From CAYUAI01 sp964442745 (GTDB taxonomy: Bacteria > Pseudomonadota > Gammaproteobacteria > S012-40): 64,000 nt of DNA. The notes under the pieces were generated by a model, which saw only the letters and a program-made list of their open reading frames with translations, had not been told where the DNA came from and made no database searches. Shown here in pieces: positions 8,968-18,278 of the stretch. Location of the stretch: assembly GCA_964442745.1 (NCBI GenBank), contig CAYUAI010000005.1, forward strand, positions 1 through 64,000, in the 5' to 3' direction. Each line of letters opens with the position of its first letter. The first letter of the stretch is position 1. A program made the translations under genes and the position numbers.

Positions 8968-9525
8968 TTAATTTTGGCTAAGGCAGCTCAACAAAAGCTT
9001 TTGCATGTGTTTAATGCCGAGTGATTTCATTGTATCGATATTTTTCTGTGGAATGTGATCGGTATTACCATAACGGGCTAGAATTTCTGAAATATTGCGA
9101 TGACGTAAAAGGTGGAGCATTGGATAAGGAGAGCGATTGGTAAAATTTTCAACATCTGAGGCATGAGTATCGGCAAATTGATAATCAGGGTGAAAGCTGG
9201 CGACATGAAATTCTTCATCAAGGGCGGATTGCGTAAGAAAATCTTCAACCTGATGCAAAAAATCATTGAATGCAAAAAAATTATTCATTGCGTGAGGACA
9301 GATTAACAGAGTGGTTTCTATTTGATCGAATTGTGTGTTTTGTAATAGTTCGATTTCTTTCGTTAAGTCATCATGGAGTTGTTCGTTGGAGGTGGCTTGG
9401 CTTAGCTGAAAGCGAATACGTGCTTTTTGCCAGGGTTTGTTTGCGAAAGGGCACAGATCTAGTCCGATAACAATTCGTTGCAGCCACAATTGAGTGATGA
9501 TGATTTCTTGGGGTCGATTGTTCAT
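8968..9525 (-). CDS. DUF1415 family protein
   Basis: A 185-residue cytoplasmic protein recognised by the LCPFA segment near residue 26, SFHPDYQFAD near 110 and the RSPYPMLHLLR segment near 130, all typical of the DUF1415 family found mainly in Gamma- and Betaproteobacteria. Its function is unknown. The ATG overlaps the stop of the upstream DUF1289 gene by one base (TGATG), implying translational coupling. The pair follows an M18 aminopeptidase on the same strand. Confidence 0.9.
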   Translation of the reverse strand: MNNRPQEIIITQLWLQRIVIGLDLCPFANKPWQKARIRFQLSQATSNEQLHDDLTKEIELLQNTQFDQIETTLLICPHAMNNFFAFNDFLHQVEDFLTQSALDEEFHVASFHPDYQFADTHASDVENFTNRSPYPMLHLLRHRNISEILARYGNTDHIPQKNIDTMKSLGIKHMQKLLLSCLSQN

Positions 9526-9734
9526 CAGAGGCGGAATGCGTTGGGTAATTTAGGGGTATGATTGCGGCGCTCTGCCGCGTTTTCTAATGTTTGAGTGCGT
9601 TCGCTGTGGTTTGCATTTCCCCAAGCAAGGATTTCTTTTATCGATCGGAAGCAACCCATGCAAATATTTTGCTCATCAAGGCAGCACATGCGAATGCAAG
9701 GTGACTTAATATAAGTGATTGTATTTTGGCTCAT
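9525..9734 (-). CDS. DUF1289 family small cysteine-rich protein
   Basis: A 69-residue protein with the DUF1289 pattern SPC-I-x-MC-x-LD...C-x-GC-x-R, where the spaced cysteines probably bind a metal ion or cluster. The true start is the ATG at 9734 (MSQNT...); a much longer open frame extends upstream but overlaps the aminopeptidase gene. It lies 13 bases after that gene and overlaps the DUF1415 gene by one base, so all three are probably co-transcribed. Function is not established for the family. Confidence 0.88.
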   Translation of the reverse strand: MSQNTITYIKSPCIRMCCLDEQNICMGCFRSIKEILAWGNANHSERTQTLENAAERRNHTPKLPNAFRL

Positions 9735-9747
9735 GAGAGGAGTATTG

Positions 9748-11052
9748 TTACGCAATATTGAATGTCTCAAATGCATTATATGCAAGCAATATATTATATA
9801 AAGTATAAGCATCTTGCTGACCGGCAAGTTCACGAATGGAATGCATCGCAAATGTTGGTACGCCGACGTCTAAGGTATTCACGCCGATTTCGGTGGCCGT
9901 GATTGGACCAATGGTACTGCCGCATTTCATGTCATTACGCATGACAAAACTTTGTACTGGGCTGTGAGTTAGTTCGGCTAAGTGATAAAAAATAGCACTG
10001 CTTAGGCTATTGGTGGCATAACGCTGATTGGCGTTGACTTTGATTACCGGGCCATGATTCAGTAAAGGGCCGTGATGGGGATCATGTTTGTCTGCGAAAT
10101 TTGGATGAACGCCGTGCGCATTGTCGGCTGATACCATGAATGAGTTAGCAATGGTTCGATTATAGTTTTCCGATGATTGAGTGATTCTTTCGATGAATGA
10201 GCGGAGTAAAGGTCCTTGTGCACCGGCCGCCGATTGACTGCCAACTTCTTCATGATCATTGCAAACTAATAAACATGGATAAGGACTGTTTGCATTGACG
10301 AGCGCCATTAATCCGACGTAACAACTCAATAGATTATCTAGTCGAGCACTGGCGATAAATTCTTGTTTCAACCCAATGATCGCGGGGGCTTGGGTATCAT
10401 AAAGTGATAAATCAAAATCGAGAATTTTTTCAATCTCAATGTTTTCTTTTGAGTTTGATAGATGATCAATCAGTAGTTCATTAAATGTTATTTTTTCACC
10501 GCTATTAACCTGCATCAAAATGGGAGGTAAATCCGTTTGTCCATTGATATTGTGTTGTTCGTTAGCATGGCGATCAAGGTGAATGGCTAAGCTGGGGATA
10601 ACGGCAATAGGTTGCTCAAAGTTGAGTAAGGTGTTTTTCAGCTCATTGTTTTTGGATCGGTATGTGATCCGACCTGCGATTGATAAATCGCGATCAAACC
10701 AAGGATGCAATAGGGCGCCACCATAGGTTTCAACACCCAGTTGTAGATACTGGTTTTTAATCATCGTGGGCAGTGATTTTACTTTTAAACATGGGCTATC
10801 GGTGTGGGCGCCGACCATGCGAATGCCATGTTGAGCGAGATGGTGACTACCTGAGTGGAAGGCGATGATTGATGAGTCATTTTTTGTGACAAAATATTTT
10901 TGATTTTCTTTTATTGACCATGAATTGCTTGCGTTGAGTTGCACGAATCCATGCTTTCGCAGTATTTCGGCCATGCAATGGACGGCATGAAAGGGGGTGG
11001 GGGCGGTGGCTAAGAATGTTAATAACTGTTGGTTGAATTGATTGATTTTCAT
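9748..11052 (-). CDS. apeB: M18 family aminopeptidase (aspartyl/lysyl-type)
   Basis: A 434-residue cytosolic metallo-aminopeptidase that removes N-terminal residues from peptides using two zinc ions. Family signatures are GAHTDSPCLK (81-90), the NDHEEVGS segment with zinc-binding His and Glu near residue 257, the HGVHPNFADKHDP segment near 310, and the C-terminal AMHSIRE segment with the last His ligand. Length matches the bacterial DAP2/ApeB group. It heads a likely operon with DUF1289 and DUF1415. The gene symbol is by family resemblance. Confidence 0.93.
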   Translation of the reverse strand: MKINQFNQQLLTFLATAPTPFHAVHCMAEILRKHGFVQLNASNSWSIKENQKYFVTKNDSSIIAFHSGSHHLAQHGIRMVGAHTDSPCLKVKSLPTMIKNQYLQLGVETYGGALLHPWFDRDLSIAGRITYRSKNNELKNTLLNFEQPIAVIPSLAIHLDRHANEQHNINGQTDLPPILMQVNSGEKITFNELLIDHLSNSKENIEIEKILDFDLSLYDTQAPAIIGLKQEFIASARLDNLLSCYVGLMALVNANSPYPCLLVCNDHEEVGSQSAAGAQGPLLRSFIERITQSSENYNRTIANSFMVSADNAHGVHPNFADKHDPHHGPLLNHGPVIKVNANQRYATNSLSSAIFYHLAELTHSPVQSFVMRNDMKCGSTIGPITATEIGVNTLDVGVPTFAMHSIRELAGQQDAYTLYNILLAYNAFETFNIA

Positions 11053-11276
11053 TGAGGGTAGGTTTGAGCTGGTTTACCAACATTGGTTAAAGGTTCTGGA
11101 TGATCAAATGGATTGGGATAGCGCGATACGAATTTTCATTAACTCTTGCAAGTATACTGGATTTATTCAGAAAGCAAAACTCTGCTTTTAACTTTATTAG
11201 ATAAGATATTGGGCCGCCTATTTCTAAGCGGTGTTTCGTTAAATCAATTTTGATAGGGTGGGCAAGGATTTTTTTC

Positions 11277-11304
11277 AAAAAAAAGCCGGGATAAATATCC
11301 CGGC
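11277..11304 (-). terminator. Rho-independent terminator (minus strand)
   Basis: An 8-bp perfect stem GCCGGGAT/ATCCCGGC with a four-base loop at 11285-11304 is followed, on the minus strand, by eight U (A run at 11277-11284). No minus-strand gene lies just upstream, so it most likely ends a small non-coding transcript. Confidence 0.8.
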
Positions 11305-11350
11305 AATGGATTTCAGAACGGATTGAGGGAGGGAGGAGGGTTCCGTTCTG
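11277..11350 (-). ncRNA. Candidate small RNA with a C-rich anti-Shine-Dalgarno loop
   Basis: On the minus strand, a 9-bp perfect stem (CAGAACGGA/TCCGTTCTG, arms at 11314-11322 and 11342-11350) presents a 19-base loop that contains CCCTCCTCCCTCCCTC, complementary to purine-rich ribosome binding sites. Ten bases later comes a strong GC stem with U8. A -10 box lies correctly upstream. A 74-nucleotide RNA of hairpin, spacer and terminator with CCUCC-type loops looks like the 'cuckoo' family of trans-acting sRNAs described in alphaproteobacteria. Similar architecture is visible; homology is not claimed. No protein start in the region is convincing. Confidence 0.6.
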
Positions 11351-11353
11351 CAT

Positions 11354-11382
11354 ATATTATTTCGGATCATTCCCGCAAAAAC
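11354..11382 (-). promoter_or_regulatory. Possible promoter of the candidate small RNA
   Basis: On the minus strand, TAATAT (11354-11359) is preceded after 17 bases by GTTTTT (11377-11382). The -10 is good (5 of 6), the -35 poor. The predicted start falls at the first base of the C-rich-loop hairpin, which is what makes the call attractive. Confidence 0.4.
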
Positions 11383-11534
11383 TTAAATATTAAATTCATG
11401 TGAGTCGCTGTTGATTATTTGATGCTTTTCACAAAGTGATTCTATTGCTTATTGTTGTTACAATTCATGATAAATCGGTCGTGTTTCGTGCGGGCGGGTT
11501 TAGCGTGTGGGTAAATCTTGATAGGGGATCGTCA

Positions 11535-12434
11535 ATGAAGCGTATTTTATTGTTTGTTGTCACAAATTTGGCTGTTATCGTGGTCTTGAGTATTTCCATG
11601 AGATTGCTCGGGTTTGAGGGCTTGTTAAATGCTCAGGGAGCGGGTTTAAATCTAAATTCGCTTTTATTGTTTGCTGCTGTTTTTGGTTTTGGTGGAGCGT
11701 TCATTTCTTTAGCTATTTCCAAGTGGAGTGCAAAAAGAATGACCGGTGCGACGGTGATAGAGCAGCCGCAGAATACGACCGAAGAATGGCTGCTTAACAC
11801 GGTGCGTCGTCAAGCTCAGGGGGCCGGTATTGAGATGCCGGAAGTGGCTGTTTATGATTCATCCGAAGTGAATGCATTTGCCACTGGAATGAACAAAAAT
11901 AAAGCATTGGTTGCCGTCAGTCGCGGTTTGCTAGAGAACATGTCAGCGGACGAAGTTGAAGCGGTGTTAGCGCATGAAGTGAGCCATGTCGCTAATGGTG
12001 ATATGGTGACATTGACATTGATTCAGGGTGTCGTGAATACTTTTGTGATTTTCTTGTCGCGTGTCGTGGGTCATATTGTGGATCGGGTTATTTTGAAAAA
12101 TGAAAGAGGTTATGGGATAGGCTATTTTATCACAACAATTATTGCTGAAGTGGTGCTGGGTGTACTGGCAAGTATTATTGTGATGTGGTTTAGTCGCCAA
12201 CGGGAGTTTCGTGCTGACGAGGGCGGAGCAAAATTAGCAGGTCGTGAAAAAATGGTTGCCGCTTTGCGTCGTTTACAGCAAGGACATGCTCCAAGCCAGT
12301 TGCCCGATCAAATGGCGGCATTTGGTATTCGTGGTGGTATCGGGGGAGGATTGAAGAAATTATTTATGTCTCATCCGCCCTTAACAGAGCGTATTGCAAG
12401 TTTGGAGGCGGGGCGTTCGTCGTTGTCGCGTTGA
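11535..12434 (+). CDS. htpX: Membrane zinc metalloprotease HtpX
   Basis: HtpX is an inner-membrane M48 protease that degrades misfolded membrane proteins alongside FtsH. The 299-residue protein has two N-terminal membrane segments (about 4-24 and 40-62), the zinc motif HEVSH at 147-151 followed by NGD, two further membrane segments (about 157-175 and 190-212), and a third-ligand EFRAD motif near 220. The start ATG at 11535 begins MKRILLF as in other HtpX proteins and has AGGGGA upstream; longer readings of the frame are not supported. In other bacteria it is induced by envelope stress, but no clear heat-shock promoter is visible here. Confidence 0.96.
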   Translation: MKRILLFVVTNLAVIVVLSISMRLLGFEGLLNAQGAGLNLNSLLLFAAVFGFGGAFISLAISKWSAKRMTGATVIEQPQNTTEEWLLNTVRRQAQGAGIEMPEVAVYDSSEVNAFATGMNKNKALVAVSRGLLENMSADEVEAVLAHEVSHVANGDMVTLTLIQGVVNTFVIFLSRVVGHIVDRVILKNERGYGIGYFITTIIAEVVLGVLASIIVMWFSRQREFRADEGGAKLAGREKMVAALRRLQQGHAPSQLPDQMAAFGIRGGIGGGLKKLFMSHPPLTERIASLEAGRSSLSR

Positions 12435-12475
12435 TCTTTCTTGACCTAGGAGGCTCTCTATTTTTGGATGGTCTC

Positions 12476-14542
12476 CTAAGCTTGCCCTGAAAAATCATAG
12501 TCCAAATGTTGTTCAGGGGGTTGCAAATAATATCCTTGAATATAGTTCACGCCTTCCTGCCACAAAAAAGCTAGACTTTCTGCGTCTTGCACAAATCCAG
12601 CAATTGTATATTTATTGAGTTTTCGTGCAAGTTCCATGATTTGCTTGATTTTGATCTGATTCTCTCGGTTGCTGGTAATGTTTCTGACAAGGGTGCCTGC
12701 AATTTTTAGATAATCAATATTGAATTGTTCAATTTTTTCGGCGACTTGAGGATGGGCGCCAAAGTGCTCTAAGGCGGTGGTGTATCCAAATTTTTTGAGT
12801 TGTGTTAGTGCTGTTTTGGTTTCATTGAAAGCGGTTAAAATTGTATTTTCACTCAATTCAAAAACAATTGATTGTGGTGCGATGTGCCATTCGTTGCTGC
12901 TATCGCGAAGCCAGGGGATAAAATTGGGGTCCTTGATGGTTTCCGTCGATAATTTAACAAACAAGCACAGCGTTTTATTTTGATAGTTATTTTCTGTGAC
13001 CGTCTTAAATGCATTTTGGATGATCCAGCGATCAATTTGTGGGATCAGGTTGGCTTGCTGTGCCGCATAGAGAAATTGATTGGGTAGAAGACTTTCACCT
13101 CGAGCAGATTGTAGACGCACCAACACTTCATATTTTTCTTCAGGATTTGCGTGCAGGCTGACAATTGGTTGGTATACCAAGTGAAAATGATCATTAGCTA
13201 AGGCCTCTCTGATTGTGGAAACCCAGTTAAAATCGACTTCATCGGTGATTGTTTTGTCTTGTGCTGCATCGTAAATATGGTATTGGTTGCCACCTTCTTT
13301 GCGAGCGATAGTGCATGCGATATCTGCTCTCGATAGGGCAATTTCTGAGGTATGTATTTCGTCTGTTAGCATAGCAATACCGATGCTACATGTCAGAACA
13401 ATCGTTCGATTGGGTAAGTCAATGGTATAATTAGACAGTTTAATGCGTATGGATTCTGCAAGTTCATCGATAAAATCTGCATCTTCGGAGGTGGTGAGCA
13501 TGACAAAAACATCGCTGCTGAACCTCGAAATTAAGCGTTGGTTGTTGCACATTTGGCAGAGTAGGCGGGAAGCTTCTCGAAGTGCTTGGTCACTGCCTGC
13601 AATGCCTACGGACTCCTTAACCGATTGAAAATCATCGAGTTCAATAAACAATAGCGCACTTTTTCGATCGACATTGCGCTGTTCTAAGAAACGGCTAAGT
13701 TCTTCTAAAAAAAGCTCACTTTGATCAAGAGTGGTGTTTGAGCTGAAAGGCTGATTTGCTTGATTGTCATGAGTTTCTGCTGGATATACTATGAGTTGAA
13801 TGCAGCGTTCGTGGTGGAAGTAAGTTGGGGCAAGTTGCAAGCTGAGTGGGAATTCTGTGTTATCGATTCGGCGACCAATTACCGTATATTTTTCTGTGTC
13901 AATGGATTCTGAGCGAGAAGTTTGTTGTAACAAGCGCTTCAATAATGGATGATCGCTGTTGCCAATACAGTCTAATAGTGGGATTGATTCTAGTTGTTGT
14001 TGGTTGTCGTAACCAAATGCCAATGCAAACTGATTATTGCAGGTGATAATTGCTCCTTCATGAACGTAGGCAGTGGCTTCAATGATGGATTGTAAAAGCG
14101 TAGTAAATCGATTGTCGGATTCAATTTGATTCTTATTAAGTCGTGAGGATTCGGCGAGCAAGTGATTGAATGTTAATGTTCGGGTAACAACTCGAAATAA
14201 TTCTTCTGGCTCGCTCTGAGAGAGAGTTTCCCATGCTCCGTCTGCAATTTGCCTGAGCGCGGTTTCCCTGGAATACGTTTGATTTATGACAATGATCGGT
14301 GTGTCATTTTGTGTTTTTTTCAAAAGGCTCACGATCGCAGGCAAGGGCGGCACTTGGGATGATACTAAATAAACGATGCAGTCCCATTGTTTTTTAGATA
14401 AGGCTTCAAAGATCTCATAAGTATGGGAGACCAGCGCGTGTTTAACGTTGATTCCGCGCTTGCCAAGGGTGTTTACCACGGATTCGGCATCGGGTTTGGA
14501 ACAATGGATGATTAACGTTTGTAAGTGAGCGGGTGCTTTCAT
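12476..14542 (-). CDS. fimX: FimX-like REC-PAS-GGDEF-EAL protein (degenerate catalytic sites)
   Basis: A 688-residue cytoplasmic c-di-GMP effector. Domains in order: a receiver-like domain (about 5-115) without a clear phospho-accepting site, a PAS domain (about 145-260), a GGDEF domain (about 290-430) whose signature reads SSDVF, and an EAL domain (about 440-680) in which EAL is EVL (472-474) and the catalytic DDFG segment is EHFG. Both enzymes should be inactive. Domain order, length and the EVL motif match Pseudomonas FimX, which binds c-di-GMP through its EAL domain and promotes type IV pilus assembly at one pole. The next gene upstream encodes a likely PilZ-type protein, which supports a c-di-GMP role. 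No pilus gene is in the window. Confidence 0.8.
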   Translation of the reverse strand: MKAPAHLQTLIIHCSKPDAESVVNTLGKRGINVKHALVSHTYEIFEALSKKQWDCIVYLVSSQVPPLPAIVSLLKKTQNDTPIIVINQTYSRETALRQIADGAWETLSQSEPEELFRVVTRTLTFNHLLAESSRLNKNQIESDNRFTTLLQSIIEATAYVHEGAIITCNNQFALAFGYDNQQQLESIPLLDCIGNSDHPLLKRLLQQTSRSESIDTEKYTVIGRRIDNTEFPLSLQLAPTYFHHERCIQLIVYPAETHDNQANQPFSSNTTLDQSELFLEELSRFLEQRNVDRKSALLFIELDDFQSVKESVGIAGSDQALREASRLLCQMCNNQRLISRFSSDVFVMLTTSEDADFIDELAESIRIKLSNYTIDLPNRTIVLTCSIGIAMLTDEIHTSEIALSRADIACTIARKEGGNQYHIYDAAQDKTITDEVDFNWVSTIREALANDHFHLVYQPIVSLHANPEEKYEVLVRLQSARGESLLPNQFLYAAQQANLIPQIDRWIIQNAFKTVTENNYQNKTLCLFVKLSTETIKDPNFIPWLRDSSNEWHIAPQSIVFELSENTILTAFNETKTALTQLKKFGYTTALEHFGAHPQVAEKIEQFNIDYLKIAGTLVRNITSNRENQIKIKQIMELARKLNKYTIAGFVQDAESLAFLWQEGVNYIQGYYLQPPEQHLDYDFSGQA

Positions 14543-14591
14543 TAATGGGTGGGAATATCCGTATAAAAAGGCATATTAATAAATCAAAGCG

Positions 14592-16502
14592 TTAAAGGGA
14601 GGACCACAGTGAATCAAAATTTTTTACTCGGTCCATCTTGTCGATTTGTGACTTGCGTTCGACAGGCTTGATAATGGCAAATTGAAATTGGCAAAAGGTG
14701 TTGGTGCTTTCGAGTAGCTTAGTTAGTCGGATTTTCATTTCTTTGCCTTGTAAAAAGCATTTTAACTTATCTCCCACATGGTAAAAAGGCATCGTAATTA
14801 AGGTGGGTGGCTGGTTAACCGTGCGAAGTTCTGGGAGTAACAAGCTCCGTATATATTCGTTTGTCTTCATTTTATTGGTAATATTTTTTGTGGCGACAGT
14901 TTGGCCCGTTGGTGCAAGGATTTCAATGCCTAACTCCATATTGGCATTGCCGATATTTTTCATCCATCGAATCACACCAATATTCCATTGAGTTTGCTCT
15001 GTTTCGTTGCGGCGTTGCACGCCAATGAGTGAGCCAACCACCGTTTTGGTTAGCTGCCCATTATGCCATATTAGATGGCATCCACCTACGCTTTCATTGG
15101 TCAGCAGGCAGGGGTAGCTAGTATAGAGTTCGGTAGTGGATTGACCAAATAATCCGCTCGATGGTGAGCCTGGAGGTCCAAATACCGGCAAGTCCAGCTG
15201 GTTTTTACTTGGGTTTAGGGCTTGTTCCCAGACATCGTCTTCTGGAGTGCTAAGTGCGCTATGTGCAGGATGGCTTGAAAAATAGGCTTTTTCTTCGAAA
15301 TCGATATCTTTTGCATGTATATGTTTTGAGAGATTTACGCTTTCAGGTTTGTGTATCCCAATAGGCATCTCATGCTCATGCTCATGTTCATTTTCATTGG
15401 TGATGCGTGTCTTGTCAATTTCTTCTTTATAGATAAAAAAATGAGTGGCATTAATACCAAGTGCGACCGCGACATCAATATTTGTGTCTGCTCGAGAGAA
15501 ATTTCGTTTGGGGATGGCTCCCCAGGCCAAAATTAATCGGCGCAACGTCTGTTGCTGAAGATTAAAGGGAGATAATGGTATTGATGTTGGTGCTGGAGTT
15601 TCATTCTCTTGCTGTGTTTGTTCAACGATGTAGTCTCGCACCAGAGGGGTTAATTCGCTGGTATTGATAATACGTGTGTAGGTTGTCAATTGATTCTTAT
15701 TGGGTACGTAGTAGCTTGGAGCCGCATCGACATCTAGATTGACTGAAAATAGACCGGGTGGATTGTTTGGGTCGGTTAATGGCAAAATTTGACAATGTTG
15801 AGTCCATTTGTCTAATGCATTATAAACTTTGCCTATTTCTGTTTGCGGCAACCGATAAGGGTTGGCTAGGCTCAATAATAAAATGCGCTTATATGTGTCA
15901 TTGATGGTTGTGACCCGCGTTGCATTTTCTTGTGGTACTTTTATCGAGGTATTGTGAAAATCGTTATGTTCAGAAAATAAATATAAATGATGCAGTTCGA
16001 TCCAAACATGCTTTGGGGTCGCCGCATAGATTTGAAAGGCTTTTAGCAGGGTTAATCCCAGGTAGGCGATGGCACGTTGGATTGCACTGAACAACATTTT
16101 GCTGTCAATGCGTTGGTCAAATCCGGATAAATTGGATTCAATGATTATTTTGTAGCCAATAGCGGTTTCCCATTGTAATTCGCGAGCAAGTTCTGCAATT
16201 TTTTGATTTTTCTCGGATAATGGAAACGACTGCCCAATAAAATGCTTGTTGAGAGCCTCGGTAATATACGTCACTGGGTGGCGAAATAATTCAAGAATTT
16301 TATAGCGTTGGTTGGCGGAAATGTTAACTCGGTTCAAATCTGCGAGCGCTTTAAATACGAGGCGGGCTGTTTCTCCCACGTGGGCAACCGGTAATTCAGC
16401 GATCCATTTTTCAGCGTCACGAGGTCGTGCATAGGCTGCCTCTGTTTCATCTTTGACTTGTTGAGGAACGTATAAGCCTAGCAGGCTTTTATTGTCAGAC
16501 AC
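14592..16502 (-). CDS. Large protein with a likely C-terminal PilZ-type domain, FimX neighbour
   Basis: A 636-residue soluble protein. The first 340 residues are mainly helical and unfamiliar. A low-complexity charged linker with an Asn/Glu/His-Glu repeat lies near 372-385. The last 150 residues (about 485-600) contain QRRNETEQTQWNIG followed by VIRW and ELGIEIL, which read like a diverged PilZ beta-barrel (R-x-x-x-R region, then a G-x-x-R-W strand). That would be a c-di-GMP binding domain. It is 49 bases upstream of the FimX-like gene on the same strand and probably co-transcribed, so it may be the partner that senses or relays c-di-GMP for pilus or surface behaviour. The domain call is moderate; function is inferred from context. 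Confidence 0.6.
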   Translation of the reverse strand: MSDNKSLLGLYVPQQVKDETEAAYARPRDAEKWIAELPVAHVGETARLVFKALADLNRVNISANQRYKILELFRHPVTYITEALNKHFIGQSFPLSEKNQKIAELARELQWETAIGYKIIIESNLSGFDQRIDSKMLFSAIQRAIAYLGLTLLKAFQIYAATPKHVWIELHHLYLFSEHNDFHNTSIKVPQENATRVTTINDTYKRILLLSLANPYRLPQTEIGKVYNALDKWTQHCQILPLTDPNNPPGLFSVNLDVDAAPSYYVPNKNQLTTYTRIINTSELTPLVRDYIVEQTQQENETPAPTSIPLSPFNLQQQTLRRLILAWGAIPKRNFSRADTNIDVAVALGINATHFFIYKEEIDKTRITNENEHEHEHEMPIGIHKPESVNLSKHIHAKDIDFEEKAYFSSHPAHSALSTPEDDVWEQALNPSKNQLDLPVFGPPGSPSSGLFGQSTTELYTSYPCLLTNESVGGCHLIWHNGQLTKTVVGSLIGVQRRNETEQTQWNIGVIRWMKNIGNANMELGIEILAPTGQTVATKNITNKMKTNEYIRSLLLPELRTVNQPPTLITMPFYHVGDKLKCFLQGKEMKIRLTKLLESTNTFCQFQFAIIKPVERKSQIDKMDRVKNFDSLWSSL

Positions 16503-17082
16503 GCCAACTCCTTATTTTTTCAACGATCACTTCTTAGTGAATGCTGTGTGTCGCGAGGCGGAATATCGTTTGTGTTTATTGCTAGCGCTAGTCCAAACGT
16601 ACCTTAATTCTTGCCGCGCATTCTTCACTGAAAATTCACACTCTGAGGCTATGCAAAATATAGTTCACTAATTATAGATTATTGATGGTCACCATTCGGT
16701 GTCAAGCGACCACAAATTATTTTATTCATCTTTCGCAAATAGGTTTGTAGTGGCTGTTGTGTTGTCAGGCTCATGGTGGTACTTAGATTCGAGACCTTGT
16801 GGCTGATTTTCCGTCAATATACTTTGAATTTTAGCCTATTTTACTGAGGTAGCCAGTTGTTAGTCGATACTATTACATATTGCGAAGGGATAAAATTTGT
16901 TAATTTTGATTCCTTCTTTTGAGTATGCTTTGTCGGCTATTATTGTTTTAACTTTATATTCATGGTTTAGTATTTAGGATGCCTTGGTTTTTGGGTGTTT
17001 TGCCTGTTTAATTTTTGGTCGATTGGCCTTGGAGTCTCGCAATAGAGTATCAATCATTGGGTCGTCGCGAGCCGTTTGATGG
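16503..17082. other. Intergenic region, nothing supported
   Basis: About 580 AT-rich bases upstream of the FimX-neighbour gene and downstream of epmB. Stops occur in all frames. It should carry the promoter of the 14.6-16.5 kb gene near its left end, but no box is clear enough to mark. Confidence 0.4.
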
Positions 17083-18087
17083 TTAGAAAATCGGCGTTTT
17101 ATAGCCGACACCAATTTCTTCTTTTACGAGTTGCGGCACTAAATAGCCAGGCAAGGCGGATCGCACTTGCTTTAGAATTTCTTTTGAGCGAACTAGGCCG
17201 ACTTCAAAATGTGCGGCTCCAGCCACTTTGTCGAGCGTATGAATATAATAGGGTAAAATGCCGCATTCATATAAGCGATGACTGAGTGTTATGAGGGTTT
17301 GGGTATCATCGTTTATCTTTTTCAGTAACACGGTTTGGTTGAACAATTCGACCGCCGCTTGCTTGAGTTTTAAGGTGGCGTGCCTTACCTCGTCATTGAT
17401 TTCATTCGGATGGTTGGCGTGAATGACGATGCTTACTTTGAGTCGAGTGTTTTTTATCCACTGCAGTAGTTGAAGATCAATTCGTTCTGGCAGTATAACC
17501 GGGAATCGAGTATGGATTCGAAGATACTTTAAGTGGGAGATCGCGTTGAGTTTTTGGGTGAGTTCAGCCAGTTTGCTGTCACTTAACGAGAGCGGGTCGC
17601 CTCCACTCAAAATCACTTCATGAATGCTCGGTGTGCTTGCAATGTAGGCGAGTACTTGCTGCCAATTGGCTTTCGATGGATTGGATTGGCTGTATGGAAA
17701 ATGTTGTCTAAAACAATAACGGCAATGGAGACTGCACACACTCGTGGTTACTAACAATACGCGCCCATGATATTTGTGGATGAGTCCTGGAACCTGCTCG
17801 TATTGTTTGTCCCCAACCGGGTCATTGGTAAATCCGGGGCTGGGGTTTAACTCAAGTTGAGTGGGTAATATTTGTAAGAGTAAAGGATCATTGGGGTCTG
17901 ATTTTTTGATTTTTTTTATGTAGCTGTGAGGGACTTTTAGCGGGAATGGGCTATGTGGGTTTATGTTAACACGGTGACTGGGTAACTCCAGCACTTGCAG
18001 TAATTGGGCGACATTTTTTATTCCGTTTGCTAGCTCAATTTGCCATTTAGGTTTTAAGCGGAATGGGGTTGTTTGTGTGTTTATCAT
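17083..18087 (-). CDS. epmB: EF-P beta-lysylation protein EpmB (lysine 2,3-aminomutase family)
   Basis: EpmB converts (S)-alpha-lysine to (R)-beta-lysine, which EpmA then attaches to elongation factor P. The 334-residue radical SAM enzyme has the cluster motif CSLHCRYC (118-125), the ILSGGDPLS segment near 166, and a C-terminal lysine in YKTP that should hold pyridoxal phosphate. It lacks the extra domains of catabolic aminomutases, which fits EpmB. I chose the ATG at 18087 over an adjacent TTG. It is divergent from efp, 191 bases away, with epmA beyond, so the whole modification pathway and its target sit together. Confidence 0.94.
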   Translation of the reverse strand: MINTQTTPFRLKPKWQIELANGIKNVAQLLQVLELPSHRVNINPHSPFPLKVPHSYIKKIKKSDPNDPLLLQILPTQLELNPSPGFTNDPVGDKQYEQVPGLIHKYHGRVLLVTTSVCSLHCRYCFRQHFPYSQSNPSKANWQQVLAYIASTPSIHEVILSGGDPLSLSDSKLAELTQKLNAISHLKYLRIHTRFPVILPERIDLQLLQWIKNTRLKVSIVIHANHPNEINDEVRHATLKLKQAAVELFNQTVLLKKINDDTQTLITLSHRLYECGILPYYIHTLDKVAGAAHFEVGLVRSKEILKQVRSALPGYLVPQLVKEEIGVGYKTPIF

Positions 18088-18278
18088 CAAATGTTTATCA
18101 ATTTTGAGTGAGTGTCTTTCAATGTTGAACCGATGGCATCGGTTGAAAAATTGGTGGGGTTAGTTTACTTCTTAACACGCCTGATGTAACGTTTTGTTTT
18201 TCTGTTGATATGATTGTTTTTTTATGCGAATGGGGGAGCTTGTTTCGAGCTTAACTCAGCCCAAGTAATGAGGTCGTA

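Noticed and set aside
12435..12475. Hairpin between htpX and the FimX-like gene (UAGGAGGC pairing with GUCUCCUA)
   Set aside because: Includes a wobble pair, a 16-base loop and no T-run, so it is too weak to call as a terminator.
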